Source of the DNA: Rhizaria sp. SCN 62-66
Taxonomy: Eukaryota; Rhizaria, unplaced
Length of the DNA: 64,000 nt
Direction of reading: 5' to 3'
Assembly: GCA_001724265.1 (NCBI GenBank)
Contig: MEDY01000101.1
Coordinates: forward strand, 1-64,000
The translations under genes were made by a program, and so were the position numbers. Below, piece by piece: positions 12,201-24,907 of the stretch. The notes beneath the pieces were generated by a model. That model was given only the letters and a program-made list of their open reading frames with translations. It searched no databases and was not told the DNA's origin. Every line of letters starts with the position of its first letter. The stretch's first letter is position 1.

Positions 12201-15200
12201 CGCGCATGGGCCGCGTTAAGCGCGTGACGGCCGCGACGGGGCTGCCGATGACTGGCCAGCGCGCGCTCTCGCTGCTCTCGCACGACGGGCTGGGTGTGCG
12301 CTCCATCATCCGCTCCACGCTCGTCGGCATGCAGTGGCTGCTGGTCGACCTGCTGCTCGGCGGCCGCGTCGGCTACGAGCACGCGCGCCGCCACGCGCGC
12401 CGCGCGCTACAGCGCGGGCCCACCAGCTTCCAGTCGCACGCCACGTCGCCCGCAGCCGGGGCCGCTGCCGCCGCTAAGACGCTCAACACGGCCTGTAGCG
12501 CGGGTCCCCTCGCCGTTCACTTCGGGCCCCAGCCCGCGATGGTGCTGCTGCGCGCGCTCGCCGCGCCGGGCCCCGCGACCGGCCCCGCGGGCGTGGGCGC
12601 GCTGACCGCCGCGCTGGCGGTCCCGCCCGTGGTGGTGCCGCCGACAAGCGCGGCGCGCGACCGCGAGCGCGACCGCGAGCGCAAGGACGTGTCGTTCACG
12701 ATGCCGTCGGTGCGCCAGTGCTTGCCCGAGCCGCTGCCGCTAAGCGAGGTGCTCTCGCGCGCGCAGGCTGAGGCCGCGGACCGGTACGCGCGCGCGCTGC
12801 GCCGGGCGCGGTTCTTCGAGGACGTGGGCGCGATCGTGTGCGCGGGCGGCGTCGTGACCATCCGCGCCGAGCAGGGCTCGCTCTTCACGGTCGAGGAAGC
12901 TGCCGCTGAGGCCGCGGGTTTGTTCAGCGAAGAGCAGTTGTGCGCGCACGCGCGGCAGGTCATGGTCGAGACGCTCGCGCACATCTACCCGCTCAATGAG
13001 GGCGAGTCGCCCTTCACGCAGGCCGTCGCCAGCGCCGCAGAGAAGGCCGCCGCGCGCGCCGAGAAGGAGCGCGCCGCCGCGGCCGCCGCAGCAGCGGCCG
13101 CAGCGGCGGCGGCGGCGGCGGCGGCCTTTGGCGCGACGACGACCGTGACGGACGACAAGGAGGCCGCGCGCACGCCGCCCGCACCGCCGGAGGAGATCGC
13201 GGCCTCGCTCATGGCCGCCGGTCCGCTGGCGCCCGCGGCCGTGGTGGCGATGCACCACTCGATCATGGAGCGGCTCAACATCGACATGATGAACATGCTG
13301 CTCGACCTGCTGGGCGACGCCGTGCCCGAGACCGAAGCGCAGCTTGCCGCCTTCATGCACCCCGTCGCCTCCCGCGCACTCGTCTCGGCGGCCGAGCGGC
13401 CGCATCAGGTGCTGGCGTGCTCGCGCGGCGTGCGCGGCGCCTTCATGCGCTTTGTGTGGGCGCGCAACGGGCTCTCCCCGGCTGCCGCGCTGCGCTGGCA
13501 GCCCGGCGAGGTGACCGGCTGCGCCGCCACCGCGCACGGTTTCTGGGCGCCGCAGCCCGGCGCGCTTGTCTCGGCCGAGTGGGAGGAGGACCTCTGCGCA
13601 TTCGCGCGCATCGGCGCGCCTCTGGGCGCCGGCGAGGAGGACTGCACGCTCTCCGCGGGCGCCGCGGTGACGCTGTCGGCGCCGCTGACGGCCGCGGACG
13701 GAAGTGTGCACTCGGCCGTGCTGACTGTCGGACTGGCCCCGCGGCGGTACACGGCCTTCACCGGGCTGGCCGCGCACCCGGGCGCGCTCTTCTCGCTCTT
13801 CACGCACACGCTGCGCCGCGCCGTGCAGGATGTCGTTGTGCTGGGCGCGGACCGCTCCGCGCAGGTCTCTCTGCTGCGCGAGCGCGCGCAGGAAGAGCTC
13901 GAAGCCGAGGCTGTGCGCCAGCGCCGCACACTTGCCGCGGCCATGCGCCGCTCGCTGCGCACGGGCCGGCCCATGCCCGTGCAGACGCCGCTGCCGCAGC
14001 CCTACGGGGCCTCGCCGCTCGGCACGGCGCGGCCCGGACGCGTAACCGTGACGGCCGACGCGGACGAAGTCACGGCCACGTGGCGCGGCATCGCGGGCGG
14101 CGGCAGCGGCGGCGGCGGGCGGCGCAGCGGCGGCCCCCGCAGCGGCGGCGACGACAGCGACGACGGCCGCGCGCCGCCGCCTTCGTCCTCGGCCTACAAG
14201 CCCGCGTACCCGGTCGTGGTGGAGGAGGACAGCAGCATGCTCGCGGGGCCCTGGGCACGGCTGATGGCCTTCCCGGCGCCCTCATTCTTGCTGCCCAACG
14301 TCTTCCAGTACCCGCAGCACCAGGGCCTGCCGCCTGCGTGGTGTTCACTGCCCGGCGTGTACGACGACTTCCCCAACGCCGCGCTGGCGGCCGCGCTCGA
14401 CGGCAACGGTGCCGCCGGCCACGCGGGCCGCGTTGACTCACGCGCCCTGCTCACGCGGCTCTTCCGGCCCGTGCCGCTGCCGCTGGTGACCGCGCCCGCC
14501 GTGCCCACGTGCTACGATCCCTGGCGCGCCATGGCCCTCGTGCTCGTGCTCAGCACTGCGTCGGTCGTCTTCAACGCGCCCGTCGCCCACACCGTCTTGC
14601 GCCCCGTCATGCCCGTGCAGCAGCCCTTCCAGCAGCAGCCCTACCAGCAGCCGCAGCAGCAACAACAACAGCAGCAGGTGGGCGCGTGGCCGCCGCGTGC
14701 CTTTGCGCGCCCACCCTCGCACCCGACCAACCTCGCTGCCGCAGCCTCTGTGAATGCGAATCCGACCTCGATTAGTGGAGCGCACGGCGGCGCCGACGAC
14801 GCACCCGCGCCCGGCCAGTACGCGCACTCCACCAGCGGCGATTTCTCGTATCTGCAGCAGCAGCAGCAGCACGCGTCGCTGGCAGTGCACACGGGCGGCG
14901 ACACGATGCAGCTGCCCGCGATCCAGGCCAGCCAGTCTGACTCAGCGGGCGGCGGCGCCAACCTCAGCGCCCGCGACGGCGCGCGCTCTGCGTACGGCCG
15001 CGGCGGCAGACTGCAGGCGGGCGGGGCCGCGCTGCCTCTGCTGCCGCACCCGGTCGAGAGCAGTCCGCTCGGCGGGAGTCCCCTGGGCGGCAGCCCGCAG
15101 GACACGTCGCCCTTGGACGAGGACGCCGCGCTCGACAGCTACCCCGTCCACGGCCACGCCCACGGACACGGACACACTGTCAGTGCTTCGCAACAGCAGT

Positions 15201-18200
15201 CGCAGCATCAACGGCAGTATAGAGGCGGCATCGCCGGTCTGGGCATCGGAGTGCCACAGGGCGCTGGCGCTGGAAGCAGCATCGTCGCTGGAATCACACC
15301 GGTCACGGTGACGCCCGTGGACGCGTACGCGCCGTTCTCGCCCCTCAGCACCGGCAGCACACATACGCACAACAACGGCCTCGCCCAGAACGGGAGCCGC
15401 AGCGTGGGCGCAACGAGCTCCTACGCCGGCACCGGCAACGACTGGGCAACCGCGGTCGACGCCGGTCACAACGCGGGCGCGGGCGCGTCGCTGGCACCGC
15501 CGCCGCCGGGGCTGGTCTCGCCGTCGCGCTCACTCCGGTCTCTGGGCTCGTTCAGCTCGCTGGACCACCTGCGCACGCTCGACCCCTCCAACAACAACAA
15601 CAGTAACAGTAACGCCGCAAACCAGAACCACGGCAGCACATTTGGGAACCTTTACGCCGGCACCCGCGACCTGCTCGGCGACGACGACGACGACGGCGGC
15701 GACGGCAGCGGCAACATCAGCAGCAGCAGCAGCAGCAGCGGCGGCGCCGGCTTCGCCACCGCGACCCTGCCCGGCCACACGAGCCACGGTGACGCGGGGC
15801 AGATGGAATCGCCCCTGCTCGCGCAGCGCTCGCTGCTGACGCCGTACCTCAACTCGCTGCGCCTGCTCGCCGACGCCACGCGTAACGGCCCCGGCGGCGC
15901 CCGCGGCAGCCGCAGCAGCGCTGCCGTGGTCGTGGTCGGCGCGGGCGGCGCCACGCCCTTCGGCAGAGGCGACGGCCACACGCCCGCCGTCAGCCTCGCC
16001 AGCAACGCTTCCAACCCGCCCAACGGCGCCGCGCACGGCCACAACGGCCACGGCGGCTTCTCGCCGGGCGCGCTCTCCGCGGCTTACAGCACGCAGGGCA
16101 GCGCGCCGAACGCCGCGGGCGCGGGGGCCGGCGGCGCGGCGCTGAGCGCGTACTCGATGAGTCAGCACGGCCCGCTGAGCGTGGGCGACGACGACGACGA
16201 CATCGGGGTGCACACAAACGCGCATACGACGCCCTCGGGCCACTACGCGTACAGCAACAGCAACGCACAGCAGCAGCAGCCGCAGCATCTCGGCGCGCAG
16301 CCCTCCGCGGCCTCTATGAACGGCGGGAACGACCTGGCGGCGCAGCTGCCTGCGCTGGCACCGACTCTGGTGCTGGCGCGCTGGCCGGGTGCCATGGGCT
16401 ACTCGCACAAGGGGAACTGCTCCGCCTCGCACGGCTTGCTCTCGCAGCTGCTGCGGAGCAACGACCCCCTGGCTTGGTTCATGTTCTCGCACGGCGTGAC
16501 CGTGGACGTGTTCGATGTCCACCTCGACGGGCTCGAGATCCACCAGCCCGCGTCGGCGGTCGCGGGCACGCTCTACGCGCCGCCCTCGGTCTTCTCGCAC
16601 CGGCCCAACCTGCGCTACCCGGGCAAGGGGCTGCTCGCGCTGCTCAAGAAGAAGTACGCGGCCGACTACGACCGCGCGCGCGCCGCCCGCCGGGAGCACC
16701 GTCGCGAGATGCGCGCGCGGCGGCCTCCCAGAGGCAGAGGTGCGCGCGCGCTCAACGCTGACGGCGGCGTGGCGCCCGTGGATGGCAACAGCAGCACTGG
16801 CGGCGACGGCGACGGCGGCGTGGGCAGCGCGGCGGGCGCGGGCGGCAGCGAGCGCGGCGGCTACCGCAGCGCGCGGCGCGCTGGTGCGGGCGGCAAGCAC
16901 CTGCATGTGCGCGAGCTTGATGGCGACGGGGCCGTGAGCGGCGACGCGGGCCACGGGGACAGCTCGGCGGGCGGCGCCATGGGCGACTCGGCCGCGCCGA
17001 CCAACGCCGAGTCGATGGACGACGACGACGACGACGACTTGGACGTCACGACGGACACGGAGGCCGAGCCCAGCGACAACGAGGTGCTGGGCACCGAGAT
17101 CTACGACGACGCGCCCGTGTCCGACGACGACGGTGACGACGATGACGACGACGGTGACCACGACGGCGACGGTAATGAAGCCGACAGCCAGAAGCGCGGC
17201 AGCCGCAATGGCGGCCGCGACGGCGACGGCGACGGCGAAGGCGACGGCGGCGACACGTCGAGCAACTACTCTGGCCACGTCAGCGGCGGAAACGCGCCTG
17301 GCAGACGCCTGGCGCAGCACGTGCCGCGGCGCGCGCCCTACCAGCACATCGCGCACGGCCGCGGCGGGCACGCGGGCGGCAGCGACGCCGTGCATTCGGG
17401 CTCGCAGTCGTTCAGCGACATGGACTCGTCGCCGATGCCGCACTCGCGCTCCATCGCCAGCACGGCCCACGCCGGCCGCGCGCTCGCCGGGCCCGCGGGC
17501 GCGGGTGCGTTATCGGCGCTCTCGGCCTCGCGCGCCGTCCCCGCGGCCACGGCGGCCGCGGCGGCGGAGCGGGCGCACGCGCGCCTGGTGATGGGCGACG
17601 AGGGCGGCGACTTCGGGCTCGTCCACAGCAACAGCAACAGAAACAGCAGTGGCGGCAACACGAGCAGCACTGGCGGCGCGCTGGTGCCCGCGGGGGCGTG
17701 CACGCGCTGCCACTGCGCAGTGGGCTCCCCGTCTGCAGCGCAGGCGCCCTCGTCGGTGTCTACGCTGGCGCTCTCACTAGCGGTGCCGGGAGCGAGCGCC
17801 CGCGACAGCGCGGCGGCGAGCACGGCCCAGGCGCCCACGCTGGCGTCCTCACGCTCGGCCGCGCTGCTCACGGTTCCCGCCTACTCGGGCTCGGGGCCCT
17901 TCTCCGCGCCCGGCTCCGGCGCCGCCTCGGCCGCGCTCTCGGCCTCGCACTCCTCGGCGCACTCCGGCGGCGCCGCCGGCGGCTCCGGCGGCGGCGGCTC
18001 CTCGCTGGGCTCGCCCGTGCCTATGGTTGTCGCCGCCGAGGACGCCGAGTTCGCCTTCGTCGCCGCGCGCGGCCGCCAGCGTTCCGCCACCAGCGGCGGC
18101 GCGGGCGCTGCGCTCAATGGCGGCGTGGCTGCGGTCGGCGCTGCAGGCGACGCCGTCTCCGCCGCGGCGGCCGCGGCCCCCGTGCTGCCGGCCTCCGCGC

Positions 18201-21200
18201 GCGGCTCGCTGGCCGTCGCACGCACCGGCGCTGGCGCTGGCGCGGACCCGTGGGGCTCGTCCAACAACATCAACAACTTGACTGTGCTGACGCACAGCAG
18301 CGTCGGCGGGCTGATAGTGGGCGTCGGCGACCTGCCCGCGTCGCCCGGCGCGCGCTGCGGGCTGATGGAGGACCAGGACCAGGAGTCGCTGTTCGAGCCG
18401 CCGGAGCCGCTCGAGTCGGGACGGTCGCGCTCGCGCTCGCAGTCGCCCGCGGCGCGCGGCGGCACGCGCGGCCGTGGCGGCAGCGTCGGCACGGCGCGCC
18501 CCGTCACCTTCGCCGCCTCCACCGCCAGCGGCAGTGTCATTGCCAGCGCGAGCTTCCAGGGTGGTTTCACGCCGCTGTCCACCGGCCACGGCCAAGGCAA
18601 CGCACGTGGGGGTGCGAGCACGTCCTTCACCGGCCCCGGCCACCAGTACCACCACCGCGGCGCGAGCGTCGACACGTCGGTATCCTCGGCGCTGATGCCG
18701 CCGCCCGAGCCACGGCGTGCGCACGCGCACGCGCACATCCTCTCGCTGCAAGCGCGGCCGCCCGCGCGCGTGGGCTCGCTGTCGGCCATCGCTTCGGCCA
18801 ACGCCAACGCTCTGGCGACGGCGACTGCGGGCGCGGTGGCCGCCGCGGGCCGCCGCGCGCCCACCCCCGTGGGGCTGCGCCGCGGGCTCAGCTCCGCCAC
18901 CGCCACGGGCGGCTTCGCCGTCGCGCCCGCGCCCGCCGCCGGCCACAGCGCCGGCGCCGGCGGGCTCGGCAGCAGCGCGAGCGGCGCGAGCTTGGGCGGG
19001 AGTGTGGCGGGCGGCATGGGCGACTCGTCGGCCGCGGCCTCGGTCTCCGCCGCCTCGGGCTTGGGTTCGGCGACGGGCTCCGCGCTGGCCTCAGCCTCGG
19101 CGTCCGCGCGCGCCAACGCGCCGGCCGACTCGCTGCAGTCTGCGACATCTGCCGGCGGGACGGTAATCGAGCGGCGCGCCGCCGGGTCCGCGCGCTACTA
19201 CTCGCTGGCCGCCAACTACTACGTGGGCATCGCCGGCGGCGCCATGACCGCCACGCCCACCGACCTGGAGGGCTTCGCCACGTACATCGCTAACCAGCAG
19301 GCCGTCGCGGGCGCTAGCGGGGCCGCGCCGCCCGCCGCCTCCTTCACCTCGGGCTCCCACTCGCACTCGCAGACGCTGTCGCAGTCAGTCTCGACCCAGT
19401 CGATCGTCACCAGCAGCAGCATCAGCAGCGCGGGCTCCGACCTCGGTGCCGGCGCCGCGGCCGCCGCGCTCGCGCGCAACAACACCCACGTCGGCAACAG
19501 CTTCGCCGCGAACACCGCTGCGGGCTCGTCGGCCTCGCTGGCCGCCATGGGCTCGGGCGCGAGCTTCACGAGCTCGTCCTCGAGCAACTTCGAGTCGAGC
19601 GCGGCCTCCTTCTCGGCCTCGGCGCGCGGCGGCGGCGGCTCCAGTGGCCTCAGTGGCAGCGGCAGCGGCGGCGGCGGGGGCGGGGGCGCGACCGAGGCGG
19701 CGGCGCGGCACGCGGCGGCGATGGCCGATAAGATCGACGCCGGCGACCTGGACATCCGCATCCAGGAGGACGGCGGCGGCCCGCGCGCGATGCGCCCGCC
19801 CGGGGCGCCCACGGCCTCCGCTGCCGACGCGGCCACGCTGCTCCAGCAGCAGCAACAGCAGCAGTTGATGCAGAACGGTGACGTGGTGGTCGCCAATACG
19901 ACCCTGAGCCCGCTGTCGCCAACGGCCGCGCCCGCGCTGCAGTTCGCGCCCTCGCAGTCGCACTCGTCGCACTCCACCGGCTCCGGCTACGGCTACGGCG
20001 GCGCGGCGGGCCCCGCGGCTGCCCACGCCAGCGTCAGCGTCACGGCCGCGCCCATGAGCAGCTCCCCGCAGCCGCGCCAGTCCCCCGGCGGCGCCAGCTA
20101 CGGCGGCGTGAGTGCTGGCGGTGCCAGCGCTGGCGGCGCGAGCGCGGGCGGCGCGAGCGGCTCTGGCCCCGTGCCGCCGAGCATTAGCCCGACCGCGAGC
20201 TCGGGCCCTGGCGCCGTGCTGTCGTTCCAGGCGCCCTCGGTGGCGGCCATCCGCACCGCGCTGACCACGCCCGCCGTCGTCGGACACCTCTCGGCGTCCT
20301 CGGCGTTCGCGCACCTGCCCTTTGCGCTGCCCGCGCGTGCCGACCTGCTGCGCTACCTCTCGCGTCTGCTGCAGCTGCCGACTGTGTCCCGCGTCGTGCC
20401 GTTCGACGACCCGTTCTGCTTCTTCGACACGGCCACGGACGCGTCGCAGCAGCGCGGCATCGGCGCCTCAGGGCAGGTCTACCCCACCGAGATCGGCGAT
20501 GTCCCTAGCGCCAACAACGCGAATGACAGCAACAACGCCAACGCCTTCACGACGTCGGGCTCGGACTCGCGGCTGCTCGCCAATCCCAGCAGCGTCGGCT
20601 ACAACTACGGCTCCAGCAACGCCGGCGGCGGCAGCGGCGGCGGCACCAACTGCGGAGTGTCCGTGTTCATGCCACACGCGCCCATCGACCTCGACGTGCT
20701 CAACGCGCAGTCGCCCGCGATGCTCGTGCTTGCGCGCGCGCAGGACATCGGCACCGCCAACGCGGCCGCCGCGGCCGCTGCGGCTGCCGCGGCGGTGGCG
20801 GAGCGCAAGCTCCACTCGCTCTCGCCCGGCAGCACCCACAGCGCGGCACTGCTCAGTAACAGCAGCGGCAGCGGCGCGGGCGCCCGTGCTAGGGCCGCCG
20901 GCGTGGGCGGTGTGGCGATGAGCAATAACTCGCCCGCGGGCGGGGAGTGGACGCCGCACACGGCCCACGCCGCCGCTACGGGCAACGTCACTGCGCACGG
21001 GGGGAACGCGATGCACGACACAATGTCGGTCTCGTCTCGCACGCTCGTGCCGCCGCTCTCAAGCCACCAGCTGCAGCTCCAGCAGCAGCAACAGCAACAG
21101 CAGCAGCACCCGCAGCAGCAGCAGCAGGGTCTGTGCGCGGCTTGTCGCGAGCACGACGCCCGCCACGGCAACGGCAACGGCAGCGCACGCGGGACGAGCA

Positions 21201-22729
21201 GCGAGGGCGGCAGCTCCGGCAGCGGCGGCGGCGACATCAAGATGGTGCAGCAAGCGGCCTACGACGAGGCCACGCTGGCGACGTGTGCGCTCTACTCGCA
21301 CGTGTACCTGCTGCTGCTGGCGTGCGTGGGCGACCGCGCGGACGCCTTCTCGGCCGCGGGCGACGCCTTCGAGCGCGGTGTGTACGCGCCCTCGATGCCG
21401 CCCGACGCCGCCTCGGCCTTCGTGCTCTACGTGCTGGGCGCCACGCACCCCATCGGCGACGCTGAGTCACAGTTCCGTCTCGGCCTGCTCTACGCCGCGG
21501 GTCGGGGCGCGCCGCGGTCACTGAGACAGGCGCGCTACTGGCTCGCGCAGGCCGCGCTGCAGCACCACGCGCACGCGCAGTACGTGCTCGCGCGCGTCAT
21601 CGCCGCCGACGTGAGCTCCTCGGTCCTGAGCAGCTACTGGCACGCGCGCTCGCTCGCCGCGCTGGGGCTCCCAGGCATCGGTCAGGCTACCGGCAGCGGC
21701 GGCGCGGCGGCCGTCGTCGGCAGCGTTGCCGCGTCGTCGGCCGCAGCCATCGCCGCTACCAGCGCAGTCGTCGGCGGGGACGGGACCGTGATCCTGCCCG
21801 CGCCGCCCACGCCCAGCAGAGCAGCCGCTGCAGCCGCAGCCGCTGCAATGCAGGCCGGGTCCGGCCCCGCCGCGGCTTTCGGCGAGGACGACGAAGATGA
21901 GGACGACCGCGCGGGGCGCGACTCGGCCGCCGCGCTGCCTGCGCACGGCGCGCTCAAGAAGGCGCGCTCCGTCCCGCCCGCCATGCACGCCACGCTCGCG
22001 CACGCCAACGCAGTGGTGACCACTAGCGGCGCCGACGGCGCGGCGGTCGCGGTCGCGATGGGCGACGCCGACGGCGACGGCGACAGACCGGCGCACAACT
22101 CGGGCGGCGCCAACGGCACCGTCGCGAGCTCCGGCGGCGACCACATCGCGCCGCCGGTGTCGGCCGCGGCGCACACCGCGCACGCGTCCACGAGCGACGG
22201 CGGCGGGAGCGACACTGCAGTGTTGATGCCGCGGCCGATCCCGCCCGCGGTCTTCCGCCTCGGGCTCGAGCTCTTCTCGCCGCACGCACTGCAGGCCTAC
22301 GCGCCGCTCGTGGGCGAGATGGCCGAGGCCGTGGCGCTGGCGCGCGCGTCCATCACGCTGCCCTCGGTCGCGCGCGCGGTCGACGTCGTCGCCGGCGGCG
22401 CCGTCTCGGTCGCGCAGCTGCAGACCGCGGGCGCGCTGCGCACGGCTGGGCAGAGCAGCAACGGCGGACACGCGGGCAGCCTCGCGCCGGGCCAATCGAT
22501 GGCGGGCACGGCCTCTTTCTCGGGCTCCCAGGTCAGCGGCGGCAGTGGCAGCGCGAGCGTCGGGCCCACCGGCGGCGAGGGCGGCGACACCGAGATCTGG
22601 GGCGTGGAGATGTGCGGCGCCAACGAGATGATCGTGTACTACACCGTGGTGCCCGACGACGAGGTTTTTCCTACGCAGGGCGACGAGTTCAAGGAGTACG
22701 TCAAGCTTAGCTACGGACGCAGGAACTGA
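5395..22729 (+). CDS. Giant low-complexity protein with a C-terminal Sel1-like repeat
   Basis: Exons 5395-8720 and 8893-22729 join across a 172-base intron (GTACGT...CAG) with matching phase: TG plus G makes Trp, giving RRDW/LTELAA. The product is about 5,720 residues. Most of it is runs of Ala, Ser, Gly, Gln, Asp and His, but ordinary-looking globular islands stand out. These are about residues 160-215 (VVFFHHMTMLERSLAVLLG), a hydrophobic stretch near 7440-7510, conserved-looking segments at 9950-10200, 11150-11290 and 12290-12420, a block at 16380-16680, and the end. A Sel1/TPR-like unit lies at residues about 5,299-5,334 (FRLGLLYAAGRG then ARYWLAQAAL). Acidic Asp runs occur at 17017-17160 and an Arg/Ser plus Arg/Gly patch at 18415-18480. 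I do not recognise the family; Sel1 units usually mediate protein-protein contacts, so a scaffold role is only a guess. Further introns are unlikely because the frame stays GC-rich throughout. Confidence 0.75.
9188..9223 (+). repeat. Pure (CAG)12 tract, polyglutamine
   Basis: Twelve uninterrupted CAG codons within the giant gene encode Gln12, followed by CGGYNGYNGYN. The other Gln tracts in the gene mix CAG and CAA. Confidence 0.95.
9848..9877 (+). repeat. Mixed CAA/CAG tract, Gln10
   Basis: Ten Gln codons in the giant gene, interrupted by CAA at several positions. Confidence 0.9.
14618..14677 (+). repeat. Gln/Pro-rich CAG/CAA tract
   Basis: A 60-base stretch of the giant gene encodes clusters of Gln separated by Pro, Phe and Tyr, ending in eight consecutive Gln codons. 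Confidence 0.85.
21068..21127 (+). repeat. Gln-rich CAG/CAA tract
   Basis: A 60-base Gln-rich stretch in the giant gene has a His-Pro interruption. It lies about 110 residues before the segment containing the Sel1-like unit. Confidence 0.85.
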
Positions 22730-24907
22730 GTGCCAGCGCGCGTATCTATCCTTCGCCGCTTCAGCGTTGCTCATAGCCCAACCCTAAGTCTCTGTTAAGT
22801 CAAGTCTCAGCAGCGCGTGACTAATGTCGTGTGCGGTGCGATGACATCTCTTGATGTGATTAAATAATTAAGTCTGAAAGTATGTGAAAATAATCTCTTT
22901 TGTGTGTGTCTCAGATCTTGAAGCTTTTATCTTGGCCAAATGATCCGTATCTGTATCTGGGTTGTCAAACTGTCATGTCTTAGCCTTTGAGCATAACACG
23001 ACTGAGTCAATCTCTTTTGATTTCATCGTGTTTTATGTGCACCTGTGGTTCATTGTGTGTTTATTCTTTTACTTGTGTCGCCTATCATAACGTAGGTCAT
23101 GTGCCTAGATTGTCTGTGCAATTCTCTGTGTAACCTTCTTTGTATCTTTCTCTTCTTTTTTTTCGGTTTCGCTCGCTGTGTCATCTATTCATAAGTCAAT
23201 GGTGTCGCAGTCATTGTCATTATGTTTCATGTCTGTTGGTTGTTTTTGCCTGCTTTGTTCGGTTTACTTTAACTCAAACACGGCTCGTGATGCGTGCGCT
23301 CCTTGGCTACCTTGCGCGCATGCATCACCCTCCACTTTCCTGGCTTCCTCTCCTCACTTGTTTTTATTTTTCTCAAGCCCACGTATGCGTCCCCTCTGCA
23401 CGATGGTAAGCAGTGAGCACACACTAAACTAGACTCTGCTATTTCCGACTCCTAAACGACGCTACATGTTTTGCTCCTCTGTTTCGCTCACACTAACGCA
23501 CACGTGACTCGACGTGGTCGTAGAACACGTGTGTCTGTATTGTGCGTATCTGTGTCTTTGCGTCCACACCCCTGCTCTGTGTTTGCGTGCCTGTATGGCT
23601 TTGTCCTTGCGTCACAACTTTTGCTGATGCGCTCAGTCACAGTCATACTCACACTCGCACTCACAGCGATTGCAGCTTCATTTTGTTGGTATCGCCTTTG
23701 CAATCAGTCTTAGTAGCAGTCTCTGATAGTGATAGGAATCGTTTCAGTCTCACAGTCATCTAAGTTTGTTGTGGATATGTTTGTTTCCGACGGTGTCAGA
23801 GTGCGCAACCTCGCTCGGTCGTGCACTCGCCCCACACTCACGCATCCATTCCTTTATTCTTCATAGTAAGCTTATGTCTTATTTGTATGTTGTATAGTAT
23901 GGTTAGTATTCTTGTAGTATGTATGTTTTATTGTGTACGGGCTTCAGCCCCATCCCTCGAGTGTGAACATTGGTTGTGTTCCCCAGTGTAACCATGTTTG
24001 TTTTTCTCTTTCCTCTCTTCGTTCTCAAGTGTATTGTGAGACTTTTGCGATTTGATCTGCAGAAAAGACAAAACTTTGTATTACATCTTTTCACAACACT
24101 GTGAATGTCATATTCAAAAGTTGGTCTTCTCCGCTCTCAGTTGGTGATCACCCAAAACACGATCCCGACTCACTGATCCTCACCTCACGAAGCTCTCGCT
24201 CACAAAGTCATCAGCATTTTTTAGTAAAAACGGTACATCTTCGTCATAATTGCGACATACTATACTCCGTCCGTCATTCCATAGCTCCCCCAACACGCAC
24301 TAACGATGGTCTCTTTGTGCCTCACTGAAACGCTGCACAAGTCACGACACTCATCTCAACATACATACAACACGACTCATTTTTTGTCTCTACGTCTCAA
24401 TACTTTGTGAAATATGTGTTGTATGTCCGTATTTAAAATCTCTATCATAAACTTGTTTACTTTATCTACTTGTTTCTATTAATTTCATATGTTCTTAACT
24501 TCATTTTTGTGATATATTCTGATTGTTGTCATCTTCACAGAATTGCTAACAGGATTTCTGTCGCACGATTTCTGTCACATTCAAAAGCGTTAAAAACGAT
24601 AACACTGGTGATTATAAAAACGAGTAAAATGGACAATTCCCCCAGAAAGATAGAAGAAAACATCACACACATTAGAGTGTCATATGCATGTTTTCAAGCA
24701 CGTATCAATTGGGTTTGATTGCATGATACGTGCGAGAAAATCAATGATGCTTTGTGGTGCTTTGTATTGAACCTTCTAAATCTAGAAGGGATTTCACACC
24801 AAAGTCAACAACTATAATAATGTATTGGAAGTGAACTGCCACTTCTTACAAGCCACCTCGGGCCCTGGATTGAGTTTCGTAAGCTTCTGCTATCTTTGCT
24901 GCTCACT
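22730..24907. other. 2.2 kb AT-rich gene-free region between convergent genes
   Basis: This is the longest spacer in the window, between the 3' ends of the giant gene (plus) and kinesin-9 (minus). The plus strand is T-rich, with many TGTGT and CTCACT-type runs and stop codons in all frames. The open frames at 23140-23763 are short and have no conserved features. I found no tRNA, snRNA or splice-linked exon set. It may be long 3' untranslated sequence or a non-coding transcript; nothing specific can be supported. Confidence 0.4.

Noticed and set aside
15530-19293. Long open frames antisense to or out of frame with the giant gene (646 residues minus, 531 residues plus, and others)
   Set aside because: In such GC-rich DNA stop codons are rare in all frames. 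These frames are Arg/Ala/Val-rich shadows with no domain, and the sense frame runs through all of them.
22905-22965. Segment resembling the 5' part of U2 snRNA on the minus strand (TTTGGCCAAGAT)
   Set aside because: The branch-site recognition GUAGUA and the rest of the U2 core are absent; the match is a short chance similarity.
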